From: URNF01 sp045634325
Lineage (GTDB): Bacteria > Bacillota > Clostridia > Oscillospirales > Acutalibacteraceae
Direction: 5' to 3'
DNA: 64,000 bases
NCBI GenBank assembly: GCA_045634325.1
Contig: JAZRAA010000031.1
Span: 32,257-96,256 of the forward strand
Shown here: positions 1-9,890 of the stretch, piece after piece
Position numbering within the stretch: position 1 is the first letter of the stretch
How the letters are laid out: each line of letters opens with the position of its first letter
Made by a program: the position numbers and the translations under genes
Notes under the pieces: generated by a model
Database searches by the model: none
What the model saw: the letters and a program-made list of their open reading frames with translations, nothing else
Told to the model about the DNA's origin: nothing

Positions 1-692
1 AACGGGAAATTATCACCAAGGCATTGGAGGATTATAAATCTTTTGTGGATGCTGGTGATAGATTAATCTTCAGAGCGGGAAGATACGGTGTTAATTCGTC
101 CACTTACGATATTTTGTCGGAACTTGATTATGACGTGCTCGATTTGTCATATCTGTGTAACAATAATAAAATGTGCAAACTTGATACGAACGATGTGAAT
201 ACCCAAAACGCTGCGATTAAATATAAGGGCGTAACGCTTTTGCCTAATACGCAATTCGTAGGCTTTGACCTTTTCGGTCGTAAGAAATGTATTGGTCTTG
301 ATTCGGCGGATGCCACCTATAGCGAGTTCAAAAAAATAATAAAAGCTTCCAGGTTGGATAACCTCATTTTTACAATGCATTCGTGGAACTTTATAAAAAA
401 ATGGTTTTTCCTAAAAAAATACATTCAATGCGACATAGCAATGGAAAGGAAATTCCGAAAAAGCGTTATTTGCGCTCGAAAAAACGGATATGAGTTTGCA
501 GATTTGCGAAATTATGCGTTCAAAGAAGAGAGGGACGAACTGATCAATCCGTATAAAAAAAATAAGATAAGCTGTATTATTAATAATTTCTTCCGTTTTC
601 AAAAAATAGCCAGATTAAATAAAAAATATTTTGTCTTCTATTCAGCAATGTACCTTAGCTTGTTACTCGCAATAATCTTAATCTTTTTTTGA
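1..692 (+). CDS. Polysaccharide deacetylase-like protein, C-terminal part (5' end outside window)
   Basis: The frame is open at the left edge (first whole codon at base 3), so only about 230 C-terminal residues are visible. FRAGRYG near the visible N-end and, about 100 residues later, IFTMHSWNF resemble the late conserved motifs of NodB-fold polysaccharide deacetylases, in which an Arg-containing loop and a late His line the active site. The last 20 or so residues are hydrophobic (YLSLLLAIILIFF) and look like a membrane anchor. It is followed after 10 bases by a glycosyltransferase, so it probably belongs to the surface-polysaccharide operon and removes acetyl groups from a glycan or lipid-linked sugar. 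The metal-binding motifs that would confirm this lie outside the window, so the family call is moderate. Confidence 0.55.
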   Translation, partial: REIITKALEDYKSFVDAGDRLIFRAGRYGVNSSTYDILSELDYDVLDLSYLCNNNKMCKLDTNDVNTQNAAIKYKGVTLLPNTQFVGFDLFGRKKCIGLDSADATYSEFKKIIKASRLDNLIFTMHSWNFIKKWFFLKKYIQCDIAMERKFRKSVICARKNGYEFADLRNYAFKEERDELINPYKKNKISCIINNFFRFQKIARLNKKYFVFYSAMYLSLLLAIILIFF

Positions 693-702
693 TAGGTGTT
701 CT

Positions 703-1980
703 ATGAAGATACTAATAATCTCAAACACTCCTTGGGATGACGCGAATAGTTTCGGCAATACCTTTTCCAATATTTTTGGCGGTATGCAGGACATTGAGAT
801 ATACAATATATCTTGCAGAAATGGAGTTTCAAACAACCGGGTTTGCGTCAAGGAAATACAAATGACTGATAAATCCGTTTTGAAAAGCATATTGAACCCG
901 AAAAGAGACCCTTGCTGGGTGACCGAGCAGGCAGAAAATAACAGTGGCGACAATAAGGTGATTTCGGTTAATGCTGTAAAAAAGAGAAGAATTATAGCCT
1001 TCGTTATTCGCGATTTAATTTGGAAGCTCGGCAGATGGAAAAGCAGCAGAACTTTAAACGAATTTTTAGATGAAAACAAGCCCGACGTTATCTATCTGCC
1101 CGTGTACTCATCTCCGCATATATGCAATGTACAGCAATATATAATAGACCAATTAAAGGTACCCGTAGTGGCACACATTTCTGATGACGAATATAACATC
1201 CCTCCGAAGTTGCCTTTGCTTGTAAGGATGTACCGTAAGTACGCGCAAAAAAAGGTGGTAAAGATTATTAGCTCTTGCGAGTATTTGGAGGTTTTTGCGC
1301 AAAATATGGCCGATGAATATTCACGAATATTCAACATTCCGTGCTATCTTATAGGTAAGGGCGTAACGCAACAAGAAATGGACAGTATTCCGTTACATAA
1401 GCCGCAAAATAACGGAACATTAAAAATAATATACACGGGCAATATAAGCACCGAAAGGTATCGCGTTCTTTATATGCTGGGACAGACAATTGACCGTGGT
1501 TACAAGGGCAGAGCGACTATAGATATTTACACCCAAACTATTTTCTCAGATCAGATGCAGGCGGGCTTCGATTCCATAGATGCGATCAGCCTAAAGGGCG
1601 CTGTTAGCAGTGACGAGGTCAGACAGATTCAAAAAGAAGCGGATATTCTTTTACATATCGAAGGATTTTCGGATACATCTATATTCGAAACCAAAATGTC
1701 TTTCTCTACCAAAATTATTGACTATATGCTGACAGGTATCCCCATATTGGCTATAGGGCCCCAAGAGGTAAACTCTATTGAGGTTTTACGAAATAACGAT
1801 TTAGCAACTGTAATAACCAAAGCTGAGGATACCCCAAAGATACTTGACGATTTATTTGCCAATAAAATAAACCTTCGAAAAAAGAATGACAATATTATAA
1901 AATACCTTAAAAACAATCGTGATATACACACTATTCAAAACGGTATATATACGCGATTATTAAGAACACTTAACAAATAA
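703..1980 (+). CDS. GT-B fold glycosyltransferase
   Basis: A 425-residue protein beginning MKILIISNTPWDDANSFGNT, the usual first beta strand of GT-B enzymes. The second half carries a nucleotide-sugar-binding type fold: LKIIYTGNISTERY at about residue 247, then a stretch ending in STKIIDYMLTGIPILAIGP that occupies the place of the E-x7-E region of family 4 transferases. It lacks a textbook E-x7-E motif, so assignment to GT4 rather than a related GT-B family is uncertain. No signal peptide or membrane segment is seen, so it should act at the cytoplasmic membrane face on a lipid-linked glycan. The ATG at 703 lies 10 bases after the preceding stop. Donor and acceptor sugars cannot be told. Confidence 0.75.
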   Translation: MKILIISNTPWDDANSFGNTFSNIFGGMQDIEIYNISCRNGVSNNRVCVKEIQMTDKSVLKSILNPKRDPCWVTEQAENNSGDNKVISVNAVKKRRIIAFVIRDLIWKLGRWKSSRTLNEFLDENKPDVIYLPVYSSPHICNVQQYIIDQLKVPVVAHISDDEYNIPPKLPLLVRMYRKYAQKKVVKIISSCEYLEVFAQNMADEYSRIFNIPCYLIGKGVTQQEMDSIPLHKPQNNGTLKIIYTGNISTERYRVLYMLGQTIDRGYKGRATIDIYTQTIFSDQMQAGFDSIDAISLKGAVSSDEVRQIQKEADILLHIEGFSDTSIFETKMSFSTKIIDYMLTGIPILAIGPQEVNSIEVLRNNDLATVITKAEDTPKILDDLFANKINLRKKNDNIIKYLKNNRDIHTIQNGIYTRLLRTLNK

Positions 1981-1995
1981 TAAGGAAGTATTATT

Positions 1996-3180
1996 TTGAA
2001 AATATTACAAATCAACGCCGTATACGGTTTTGGAAGTACCGGTATCATTGTAAAAGATATAGAAACACTGCTTAAAAACAATGGCCATCAATGTTATGTT
2101 GCGTATCAAACTGCCATTAACCCATCCGAAAACTCCTATAAAATCGGTAACAAGCTCGATTGGAAGCTTCATGCTGTCTATGCAAGACTTTTTGGCAAAC
2201 AGGCATATTTCAGCGTTAATGCAACTAAGAAACTAATACAATATATCGAAAAAATAAAGCCGGACGTTGTACATTTACATAATCTTCACAGTAATTATAT
2301 AAACCTTAATATATTGTGCGAGTATTTAACCGCAAAAAACATTAAAACGGTGTATACGTTACACGATTGTTGGGCATTTACCGGAAAATGCACGCATTAC
2401 GTGACGGTTAAGTGTGATAGGTTTATGACTACCTGCGGCAGCTGTCCGTTAAATCGTGCTGAACAGAAAAGTTTGTTTTTTGACGTGACCGCAACGGTAC
2501 TGCAAGATAAAACAGAGCATTTAAACAAAATCAAAGATTTAACGCTTGTTACTTGTAGTGAGTGGATGAAGTCGCAAGCTGAAAAATCTCTGTTGAAGCC
2601 AAAGAAAATTACAACCATTTACAACGGCGTAGACACTGAAATCTTCAAGCCGCATACAAGTTCTTTTGCAGAACGGCACGGTCTTCAAAATGCGTTTGTG
2701 ATTATGGGAATGGCGGACAAGTGGTGTTTGGAAGAAAACAGGGAAGCCGTGGAGAGAATACTAGAAAATAACAAACGATGTAAAATCGTCATCGTTGGCT
2801 GTAACAAAGCACAAAAAGAGCTGTTCAAAGCGTATAAAAATGTTTTAACCGTAGGATATATTCAGGACAGAAAAGAGTTGTCGGATGTTTACGCTGCAAG
2901 TGACGTTTTTGTGAACCTTACGCATGCCGATACATTGCCAACCGTTAATATGGAAAGTATATGCTGTGGGACGCCGGTTATAACATATAACTGTTGCGGC
3001 AGCCCGGAGTTGGTCGATGAAAACAGCGGTTATGTCGTTGACGAGAACGACGTGACGGCAATTATAGAAAAAATTGAAGAAATCGAGAAAAAACCGCCCC
3101 AAATCAATATGGCGGCGGTGCAACAAAAGTTTGATAAAAATACTTGCTATAACAAGTATTTAGAGGCTTATAAAATTTAA
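1996..3180 (+). CDS. GT4 family glycosyltransferase (WcaC-like, with Cys-rich insert)
   Basis: A 394-residue GT-B enzyme with a TTG start 15 bases after the previous stop, behind an AAGGAAG ribosome site. The N-terminal half has VVHLHNLHS and TLHDCWAFTGKC followed by a four-Cys cluster ending CGSCP. This insert is typical of one subgroup of GT4 transferases from exopolysaccharide loci and may bind a metal. The C-terminal half has DVFVNLTHADTLPTVNMES and CCGTPVITYNCCGSPELV, which fit the family 4 donor-binding E-x7-E region. It probably transfers a hexose or deoxyhexose from a nucleotide sugar to the growing repeat unit at the inner membrane face; the specific sugar is unknown. Confidence 0.85.
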   Translation: MKILQINAVYGFGSTGIIVKDIETLLKNNGHQCYVAYQTAINPSENSYKIGNKLDWKLHAVYARLFGKQAYFSVNATKKLIQYIEKIKPDVVHLHNLHSNYINLNILCEYLTAKNIKTVYTLHDCWAFTGKCTHYVTVKCDRFMTTCGSCPLNRAEQKSLFFDVTATVLQDKTEHLNKIKDLTLVTCSEWMKSQAEKSLLKPKKITTIYNGVDTEIFKPHTSSFAERHGLQNAFVIMGMADKWCLEENREAVERILENNKRCKIVIVGCNKAQKELFKAYKNVLTVGYIQDRKELSDVYAASDVFVNLTHADTLPTVNMESICCGTPVITYNCCGSPELVDENSGYVVDENDVTAIIEKIEEIEKKPPQINMAAVQQKFDKNTCYNKYLEAYKI

Positions 3181-3196
3181 TGAAGAGAGTTAAACT

Positions 3197-4222
3197 ATGC
3201 TGTATTATTTAGGAATTGCGGCTTTCGAGCTAATTGTGTATTTCATATATAACCAAGCCCAAAACGAAAAACGAAGAAAATGGCTGTTTGTTTTGGGGTG
3301 TCTTGGACTTTGGCTTTTTGTGGGACTGAGGTCTGATTATACCGGTCCCGATACTATTGTATACATAAACCATTTTCAAAACATAGTAAATATATCTTGG
3401 GATGGAATTACACATGCTTACAGTAAAGACATAGGGTTTTATCTTTTTCTTAAGTTTATAAGAAGCATTACCGGTTCAACGGTTATATTTAAGCTTGTCA
3501 CAGCATTTGCTTCTCTGATTGGTATTTTTATCTTGTGTTGGAAGAACACAAAACGTCCTGTTTTGGCTCTCTATTTTTACATTACCATCGGTAACTTATT
3601 TTTTGTTCTAACCGGCATACGTCAAGCAATCGCCATGAGTATTTGTATGCTTTCCATTCATTTTATTCAAAAACGAAAGATTATACCATTCGTTTTGCTG
3701 GTTTTACTGGCTGCGCAGTTCCACCATTCGGCATACATTTTCTTACCAATGTATTTCTTGGGAACGAGACGCGTGGATGCACTTAATATGGTCGTAACAA
3801 TTGGTGTAACCGCAGCAACCTATTTTGGTTATGAAAGTTTACTGACAATTGCGGAGGACGTTTTAGATTATAATTACGGCGTTCAAGAACTCAATAACGG
3901 CGGGATATTTTTTATCATCCTTCTTATCATTTTAATTTTAGTATTGGCAACAAAAGATAGTTGGATAAAAGGAGCAAAAGAGCGGGTTGTGGCAAATACC
4001 GGTATTTTGTGTGGGGTTATCTGGACGTTCAGACTTATTGGCCGTACTGCCGAAAGACCCAGCATGTACTTTTTAAATGCAATACCGGTTGCGTTTAGTG
4101 AGGCTATAGATTCCATTGAAAATGAGACAACCCGCGTGTTGATTGAACTGGGAGCCATTGTTTTTACATTTGCATTTTTTGCGTACCGAAGCTTAGGAAT
4201 GACGTATGCGTTTAACTTTTAG
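3197..4222 (+). CDS. EpsG family membrane protein (Wzy-like polysaccharide polymerase)
   Basis: A 341-residue integral membrane protein with about nine to ten hydrophobic segments. The motif LFVGLRSDYTGPDTIVY near residue 40 and the segment GIRQAIAMSICMLSIHFIQKRK are characteristic of the EpsG family, which is thought to polymerise lipid-linked repeat units outside the membrane in the Wzx/Wzy pathway. The LAAQFHHSAYIFLPMYFLG segment in the middle is another recurring feature of the family. With the flippase at 8442 it suggests a flippase/polymerase route rather than an ABC-transporter route. Start ATG at 3197 follows a GAAGAGAG ribosome site. Confidence 0.85.
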   Translation: MLYYLGIAAFELIVYFIYNQAQNEKRRKWLFVLGCLGLWLFVGLRSDYTGPDTIVYINHFQNIVNISWDGITHAYSKDIGFYLFLKFIRSITGSTVIFKLVTAFASLIGIFILCWKNTKRPVLALYFYITIGNLFFVLTGIRQAIAMSICMLSIHFIQKRKIIPFVLLVLLAAQFHHSAYIFLPMYFLGTRRVDALNMVVTIGVTAATYFGYESLLTIAEDVLDYNYGVQELNNGGIFFIILLIILILVLATKDSWIKGAKERVVANTGILCGVIWTFRLIGRTAERPSMYFLNAIPVAFSEAIDSIENETTRVLIELGAIVFTFAFFAYRSLGMTYAFNF

Positions 4223-4230
4223 GAGTAGAT

Positions 4231-5349
4231 ATGAAGATAGTATTTGTTTCTAATTTTTTGAACCATCATCAAATTCCATTTTGCAATGAAATGGCAAAAA
4301 AGGTTGATGCGTTTCATTTTATAGCAACAGATAACGGGAGTAATCAAGGCTATCAAACAACACAAGTGCGTGATTATGTAATTGATTATAAAGTCGATAA
4401 AGATAAAGCGGAAAAGGAAATTATCTCTGCGGATGCTGTTATTTTCGGTGCTTGTCCGGATGACCTTGTGGAAATGAGAATGAAAGAAAACAAGCTTTCG
4501 TTCATTTATTCCGAAAGAATCTTTAAAAAAGGTGTTTGGCGTTGCTTGATACCCCGCAATTTGAAAATGCTCAAGAAGCGATATTTAAATCATAAAAATA
4601 AAAACCTTTATGTATTAGCTGCTTCCGCGTTTTTGCCATACGACCTATCACTCTTTGGCTTTTCGAAAAATAAAATCTTTAAATGGGGATATTTCCCCAA
4701 GTGTCAGGTGGATACTAAAACTGAAAAATTGCAAAACACCATTCTTTATGCAGGCAGATTATTAAAATTGAAACGTGTAGATACGGTGATTGAGACTGCA
4801 AGTCTTTTAAAGCAAAATGGATTTAATTTCAAGGTAAGTATTGTAGGTGATGGGCCGGAAAAGGATAACCTTATAAAACTCAAAGATGCGTATGCGCTTG
4901 GTGATTGTGTGGAATTTTTGGGTTCTAAAACGCATAGTGAAGTCTTAGAAATAATGAGCGAAAGTCAGATTTATATGTTTACCAGCGATTTTAATGAAGG
5001 CTGGGGTGCTGTATTGAATGAAGCTATGGCAAATGGCTGTGCGGTAGTTGCCAGTAGTGCTGTGGGCTCTGTTCCGTTTTTAATTTCACATAATGAAAAT
5101 GGTATGGTATATAAGTATGGCAATAACAAAAATGCCTACAATGCCGTAAAAGAATTGCTAACCTATCCTGAAAAAACAAAACGCCTTGCCGAAAATGCTA
5201 AGTGTACTATGGAAGGGTATAATTATGCGGTTGCTACCCAAAGATTCGTAAATGCAGTGAAAGAATTTTATAATGACGGCCAAATAACTCCCGTCAACAC
5301 AGGCGTACTTGGTTCGGTTAATATAATCAAAAATAATTGGTTCAAATGA
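4231..5349 (+). CDS. GT4 family glycosyltransferase
   Basis: A 372-residue GT-B transferase starting MKIVFVSNFLNHHQIPFCNEM. The donor-binding half begins with ILYAGRLLKLKRVDTVIE near residue 172, followed by VGDGPEKDNL and the region DFNEGWGAVLNEAMANGCAV, which holds the family 4 E-x7-E motif. The enzyme is cytoplasmic or peripheral. Eight bases separate it from the polymerase gene, so the genes are co-transcribed. Its donor and acceptor sugars cannot be assigned. Confidence 0.88.
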   Translation: MKIVFVSNFLNHHQIPFCNEMAKKVDAFHFIATDNGSNQGYQTTQVRDYVIDYKVDKDKAEKEIISADAVIFGACPDDLVEMRMKENKLSFIYSERIFKKGVWRCLIPRNLKMLKKRYLNHKNKNLYVLAASAFLPYDLSLFGFSKNKIFKWGYFPKCQVDTKTEKLQNTILYAGRLLKLKRVDTVIETASLLKQNGFNFKVSIVGDGPEKDNLIKLKDAYALGDCVEFLGSKTHSEVLEIMSESQIYMFTSDFNEGWGAVLNEAMANGCAVVASSAVGSVPFLISHNENGMVYKYGNNKNAYNAVKELLTYPEKTKRLAENAKCTMEGYNYAVATQRFVNAVKEFYNDGQITPVNTGVLGSVNIIKNNWFK

Positions 5350-5361
5350 GTAGGTGAAAAA

Positions 5362-6336
5362 TTGAAAAAACCATTACTATCGGTCATAGTGCCTGTATAC
5401 AATGCGGAGAAATACTTACGCAGATGTATTGAGAGCATTTTAAACCAAACATTATCCGATTTAGAATTGATTTTGGTGGATGATGGTTCGCCCGATAACA
5501 GTGGCTCTATTTGTGACGAATATGCAAAAAAAGATGATAGGGTTAAGGTTATTCATAAAGAAAACGGCGGCGCAGCGTCGGCCAGAAATGCCGGCTTAGA
5601 TTTAGCAGAAGGGAAATATATAGGATTTTGTGATTCGGATGATTATGTGGATTGCGATATGTATGAAACTTTAATATCGCTTATGGTGAAAAATAATCTT
5701 TCAACCATTGAATGCTTAGCAAATGTATATGATAACCGGGGAACACTTGTTGAAAGTGAAAAAAGGGATAAAGAACTTATTATAATCAATGAGGAAGATT
5801 CTATACGCAACGTTTTTTTACATATAGGTAGTGTTCATATGGCAACGCGCATCACAACGTCCGAAATTATCAAAAATATTAGAATACCCGAAGGCAAGCG
5901 AGTTGAAGATTTTTATTTTACAATAGAGTTACTAACTAAGACCAAGGGAACGGCTATATACAATTTCCCTTTTTACAATTATATCTTAAGTGATAACAGC
6001 GTTACAAGAACGCCGGGCGGAAGCATCTACTTAGATGCCATTTATTTCTGTGAAAAAGCTGTAAAATTTTTATCATCTCAAAAATACACCCTAGAACCTG
6101 AACAAGAATACTTTTTATTTAAAAAATATTATTTGTTATTTATTTCTTGTACCAAAAAGGAAATAAGTAAATTCAAAAAAGAGTTATTGAAATATAAAAA
6201 ACATCTGCAAAAAAACATAAAAAAAGTACTTAAAAATTCATTTTTATCAAGAAAAGAGAAATTTGTACTTTGGCTCTCTACCATATCTATAAATTTATCG
6301 AGAATATTATATATCATTAAGAATGCCGGTGAGTAA
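5362..6336 (+). CDS. GT2 family glycosyltransferase
   Basis: A 324-residue GT-A enzyme of family 2. It opens with PLLSVIVPVYNAEKYLRRC, then ELILVDDGSPDNSG and GGAASARNAGLDLAEGKY, and the metal-binding DxD region reads FCDSDDYVD near residue 95. These are the canonical family 2 elements. The C-terminal part is Lys-rich and amphipathic and may contact the membrane. The start is a TTG at 5362, 12 bases after the previous stop and preceded by GTAGGTG. It adds one sugar to the repeat unit; the sugar is not predictable. Confidence 0.9.
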   Translation: MKKPLLSVIVPVYNAEKYLRRCIESILNQTLSDLELILVDDGSPDNSGSICDEYAKKDDRVKVIHKENGGAASARNAGLDLAEGKYIGFCDSDDYVDCDMYETLISLMVKNNLSTIECLANVYDNRGTLVESEKRDKELIIINEEDSIRNVFLHIGSVHMATRITTSEIIKNIRIPEGKRVEDFYFTIELLTKTKGTAIYNFPFYNYILSDNSVTRTPGGSIYLDAIYFCEKAVKFLSSQKYTLEPEQEYFLFKKYYLLFISCTKKEISKFKKELLKYKKHLQKNIKKVLKNSFLSRKEKFVLWLSTISINLSRILYIIKNAGE

Positions 6337-6338
6337 TA

Positions 6339-7265
6339 ATGAAAATTGCATACATTTTTTTAGTGCACAAGGACGCAAAACAAATCAAAAGATTAATTGA
6401 CGCTATTACAGATACCGGAGATTTTTATATACATGTAGATAAAAAGTCCGATATAGCACCATTTAAAAAAGAATTGGGTTCATACAATAATGTCTACTTC
6501 ACCTCTAAGCGTTACAGTGTTTGGTGGGCCGGATTTTCTATGATAAAGGGCTATATGCAGGGCCTTTTTGATGCGTATAACAGCACTATAAAATATGATA
6601 GATTTGTGTTTATGACAGGGCAGGATTATCCTCTCATGACTAACAATCAAATATTGAAGGAATTTAAAAATCATAAAAACACGGAATACGTTATGGCTTA
6701 TAAAATAGCCACCTCTACTATTCCAACAGATAAAAACAAAATCTTAAAAAAATGGTATTTTGATTCTTTTTTCAATAATCAATTTCTTAATAAGTGTTAT
6801 AAAAGTTTTATGTACCGTGTCATAACGAAACATTTCACACGCAAGGAACTACAGGTCCCCCTTAACAACAAATTGGTTGACCCATATTTTGGTCAAATGA
6901 TGTCCGCTTTTACAAGAGAAGGCACCAAGCTGATATTGGACACGTACTTACATGACAAAAAGTTTAATAAGGTTATGAAACGAGTACATGCGGCAGTGGA
7001 AATTTATTGGCAAACCATCATTTTTAATTCGCATTTGAGAAAAAATACCATTCAAAACGGAGAGGAACATGAAATAACCGAACACTTTGGATGGGCGCCA
7101 TTACATTACCACAATTACGATGTGGACACTTCTATTTACACAGCCGAAGATTTCAATGAACTCAAAAATTGCGGATATATGTTTTGCAGAAAAGTTGTTC
7201 CCGGTATTTCGGACGATCTTATGGATTTAATAGATACTATGAGAAAAGAGAAAGAAACGCTGTGA
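6339..7265 (+). CDS. GT14-type beta-1,6-N-acetylglucosaminyltransferase-like protein
   Basis: A 308-residue protein starting MKIAYIFLVHKDAKQIKRLI, with DFYIHVDKKSD, RYSVWWAGFSMIKG and FVFMTGQDYPLMTN. These match the core-2/I-branching (GT14) family, whose eukaryotic members add branching GlcNAc to glycans. Bacterial members are found in capsule loci. The motif HFGWAPLHYHNYDVDTSIYT lies near the C-end. It has no signal peptide. Its stop overlaps the GTG of the next gene, which points to translational coupling. The transferred sugar (GlcNAc, xylose or other) is uncertain. Confidence 0.82.
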   Translation: MKIAYIFLVHKDAKQIKRLIDAITDTGDFYIHVDKKSDIAPFKKELGSYNNVYFTSKRYSVWWAGFSMIKGYMQGLFDAYNSTIKYDRFVFMTGQDYPLMTNNQILKEFKNHKNTEYVMAYKIATSTIPTDKNKILKKWYFDSFFNNQFLNKCYKSFMYRVITKHFTRKELQVPLNNKLVDPYFGQMMSAFTREGTKLILDTYLHDKKFNKVMKRVHAAVEIYWQTIIFNSHLRKNTIQNGEEHEITEHFGWAPLHYHNYDVDTSIYTAEDFNELKNCGYMFCRKVVPGISDDLMDLIDTMRKEKETL

Positions 7266-8440
7266 AAAACATTTTGATTGTTGCCGATAGTCTTACAACC
7301 GGCGGTCTGGAAAAAACGCTTATAGATTTGTGTAATACGCTGGACTATTCAAAATATACCGTTGACGTATATCTGTTCAACGAAGGCAGAGATTTGTTGC
7401 CGCAACTTAACAGTAACGTTCAGTTGTTGCCGGATTCACCGTTTTTCGCTGCGGTATTTAACAAATCGATTGGCGCATCCTTGAAAACACTTATAAGACA
7501 AAAAAGGTTTGACCTTGCTTTTTACAGAGTCATACGGTTTTTCAAGGCGCGTTTTAAGATGTATGCGTTTTTAAAATTAGACTGGTTTTTCCAAAAAAAG
7601 ACTATGCTTAAAATAGAAAAAGAATATGACGTTGCGATAGCGTTTGCGGAAGGGTCTGCGTGTTATTTCGTAGCCGAGTGTGTAAAAGCAAAGGTAAAAA
7701 ATATGTGGATTCATACTGATATCAAGCAAATTACCACCAACAAATCTCTGGACAGCAGAGCTTTTTCGGTTGCAAAAAACATTTGTACGGTGTCGCAAAA
7801 CTCAAAAAACTCTCTTTGCGAGCTATATCCGCAATTTGCAGATAAAACGAAAGTCTTCACACTGCCTTCTCTTTTCGATTTTGAACGTATGGAAAACCTT
7901 GCAAACGAGCCAAATGAGATGGATGAAAACAGCATCCATATTGTTTCGGTAGGGAGGTTGGTGGAGCTTAAAGGCTTTCATTTGTGCGTAGAGTCTTGTA
8001 AAAAGCTCGTGGATGACGGGTATACTATAAAATGGTACATCGTTGGTGACGGGCCGCAAAAACCGGAGCTTGAAGAACGGATAAAACAATATGCTCTTGA
8101 AAACACTTTTATTTTGTTGGGGAATAAAGAAAACCCATACACGTACATCAATCGTGCAGACATCTGCGTGCAACCGTCAAGCTATGAGGGGTTGAGCCTT
8201 GTGGTGTACGAAGAAAAATATTTCAAAAAACCTGTGATTTGTACAGGCATTAAAGGCAATTTAGAAATGATTGCCGATGGCAAAAACGGTTTGCTGATAA
8301 ACCGCGACAGCGAGAGTATCTATAAAGCCGTAAAACAGCTTTTGGACAACAAAGAATTGTTGCAAACTTTAGGAAATGCTCCGGCATTAAATTATGTAAC
8401 CAAACATGAAACAATAAAGGAAATAGAGAAGACGTTTTGA
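7262..8440 (+). CDS. GT4 family glycosyltransferase
   Basis: The GTG at 7262 is chosen as start because it overlaps the upstream stop (GTGA) and gives the typical N-terminus VKNILIVADSLTTGGLEKTL; an earlier in-frame start would add 31 residues with no family resemblance. The resulting 392-residue GT-B enzyme has VSVGRLVELKGFHLCVE, VGDGPQKPELE and the E-x7-E region SSYEGLSLVVYEEKYFKKPV. GG-motif N-termini of this sort are common in capsule transferases. It should act on a nucleotide sugar at the cytoplasmic membrane face. Confidence 0.88.
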   Translation: MKNILIVADSLTTGGLEKTLIDLCNTLDYSKYTVDVYLFNEGRDLLPQLNSNVQLLPDSPFFAAVFNKSIGASLKTLIRQKRFDLAFYRVIRFFKARFKMYAFLKLDWFFQKKTMLKIEKEYDVAIAFAEGSACYFVAECVKAKVKNMWIHTDIKQITTNKSLDSRAFSVAKNICTVSQNSKNSLCELYPQFADKTKVFTLPSLFDFERMENLANEPNEMDENSIHIVSVGRLVELKGFHLCVESCKKLVDDGYTIKWYIVGDGPQKPELEERIKQYALENTFILLGNKENPYTYINRADICVQPSSYEGLSLVVYEEKYFKKPVICTGIKGNLEMIADGKNGLLINRDSESIYKAVKQLLDNKELLQTLGNAPALNYVTKHETIKEIEKTF

Positions 8441-8441
8441 A

Positions 8442-9890
8442 ATGAACAAAATAAAATCATTTTTATCAAAACTGAATAATATGTCACCGGCAGCGAAAGC
8501 GTCTTTTTGGTTTGTCGTATCTAACGTTGTGCTCAAAGGCATTTCGTTTATAACAACACCGATTTTCACACGACTTCTCGATGTTGCCGATTATGGTATT
8601 TCCAGCGTTTTTGTAACATGGGAAGGTGTTATCAGTATCTTTGCAACACTTTCACTCGCAGGTGGCGTGTATAACATTGCAATGACCAAATATGAGAAGG
8701 ACGTTGAGACGTTAACTTCTTCAATGATTGGTCTGACTGCCGTAACATCCATACTCGTGTATATCTTGTGTATTTTGATCAATGCGATCTTCCCACAATT
8801 ATTCGGTTTAAGCGTAAGTTATTTGGTTTTCATGTGGGTGCAGACATTTACGAATACTGCAACCACTTTTTGGCTTATGCGAAAAAGATATACATATGAT
8901 TACAAGAAAGTAATTGCATATACGTTTACCAACGCAATATTAAGCCCCGTCGTTGCCATAATTGCAGTAAAACTTGTGGATGAAAACAAGGCGTATGCTA
9001 AGGTTATTGGTTCAGGTTTGTGGGGCATTATTATAGGCACCGCCATTATGGCAATGCTTATATTTAAAGGAAAAAAACTGTATCACAAAGAATATTGGAA
9101 ATATGCCCTTAAATTTAATTTACCGTTGCTTCCATACTATTTATCTCAAATCATTCTCAATTCATCTGACAAATTGATGTTGGACTATTTTGTTAGTGCT
9201 GCAGCCGCAGGCTTATATAGTATTGCGCATAGCATTACGGGCGTTGTGAGCATTATAACCCAATCCATTAACAATTCATTGATTCCTTATACATTGCAAT
9301 CCATTAAAAGTGGTGCGGTTAAAAAACTCAACAACGTTGTTTTGAGTTGTAGTGCGCTTGTTGCGGTTGTGTGTGAAATTATCGTTCTTTTTGCAAAGGA
9401 AGGTATACTTATCTTTGCAACAAAAGAATACATGAATGCGGTTGGGTTTATAGCACCGTTGGCTTTCAGTGTTCAGATATCCTTTGTGACCGGTCTTGTT
9501 GGTAACATTATGTTCTATCATGAAAAAACAAAGGAAATGAGCATAATAACCATGATAATAGCAGCTATAAATATCATTCTGAATTTTGTAGGTATCAAAC
9601 TGTTTGGATATATAGCCGTTGGTTATGCAACGCTCATTACATCCTTTATTAAATTCTTTATGACATATTTTGCCGTCAAAAAATATGAAAGGGATCTGCA
9701 TAAAATCATTAATTTTAAGGCCTTGCTCTTGGTTTTTGCCGGGTTTGCACTTTTAATGGTGTACGGACTTGTTTTCTGGAATAATCTGATTATGAAAATT
9801 ATACTTATTGTGCTAATCTTTGTAACACTGATTGTATTTAAAAACAGAATATTAAAACTTTTGGCAACAATCAAAGGAGGAAATCAATGA
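8442..9890 (+). CDS. Oligosaccharide flippase (Wzx-like, MOP superfamily)
   Basis: A 482-residue polytopic protein with about 14 predicted membrane helices. The N-terminus reads AKASFWFVVSNVVLKGISF, then TPIFTRLLDVADYGISSVF, the typical first helix pair of Wzx/RfbX flippases. Its predicted job is to move undecaprenyl-linked repeat units across the cytoplasmic membrane for polymerisation by the EpsG-like protein at 3197. The ATG lies one base after the previous stop, so translation is probably coupled. The last codons overlap the LicD start (ATGA). Confidence 0.9.
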   Translation: MNKIKSFLSKLNNMSPAAKASFWFVVSNVVLKGISFITTPIFTRLLDVADYGISSVFVTWEGVISIFATLSLAGGVYNIAMTKYEKDVETLTSSMIGLTAVTSILVYILCILINAIFPQLFGLSVSYLVFMWVQTFTNTATTFWLMRKRYTYDYKKVIAYTFTNAILSPVVAIIAVKLVDENKAYAKVIGSGLWGIIIGTAIMAMLIFKGKKLYHKEYWKYALKFNLPLLPYYLSQIILNSSDKLMLDYFVSAAAAGLYSIAHSITGVVSIITQSINNSLIPYTLQSIKSGAVKKLNNVVLSCSALVAVVCEIIVLFAKEGILIFATKEYMNAVGFIAPLAFSVQISFVTGLVGNIMFYHEKTKEMSIITMIIAAINIILNFVGIKLFGYIAVGYATLITSFIKFFMTYFAVKKYERDLHKIINFKALLLVFAGFALLMVYGLVFWNNLIMKIILIVLIFVTLIVFKNRILKLLATIKGGNQ

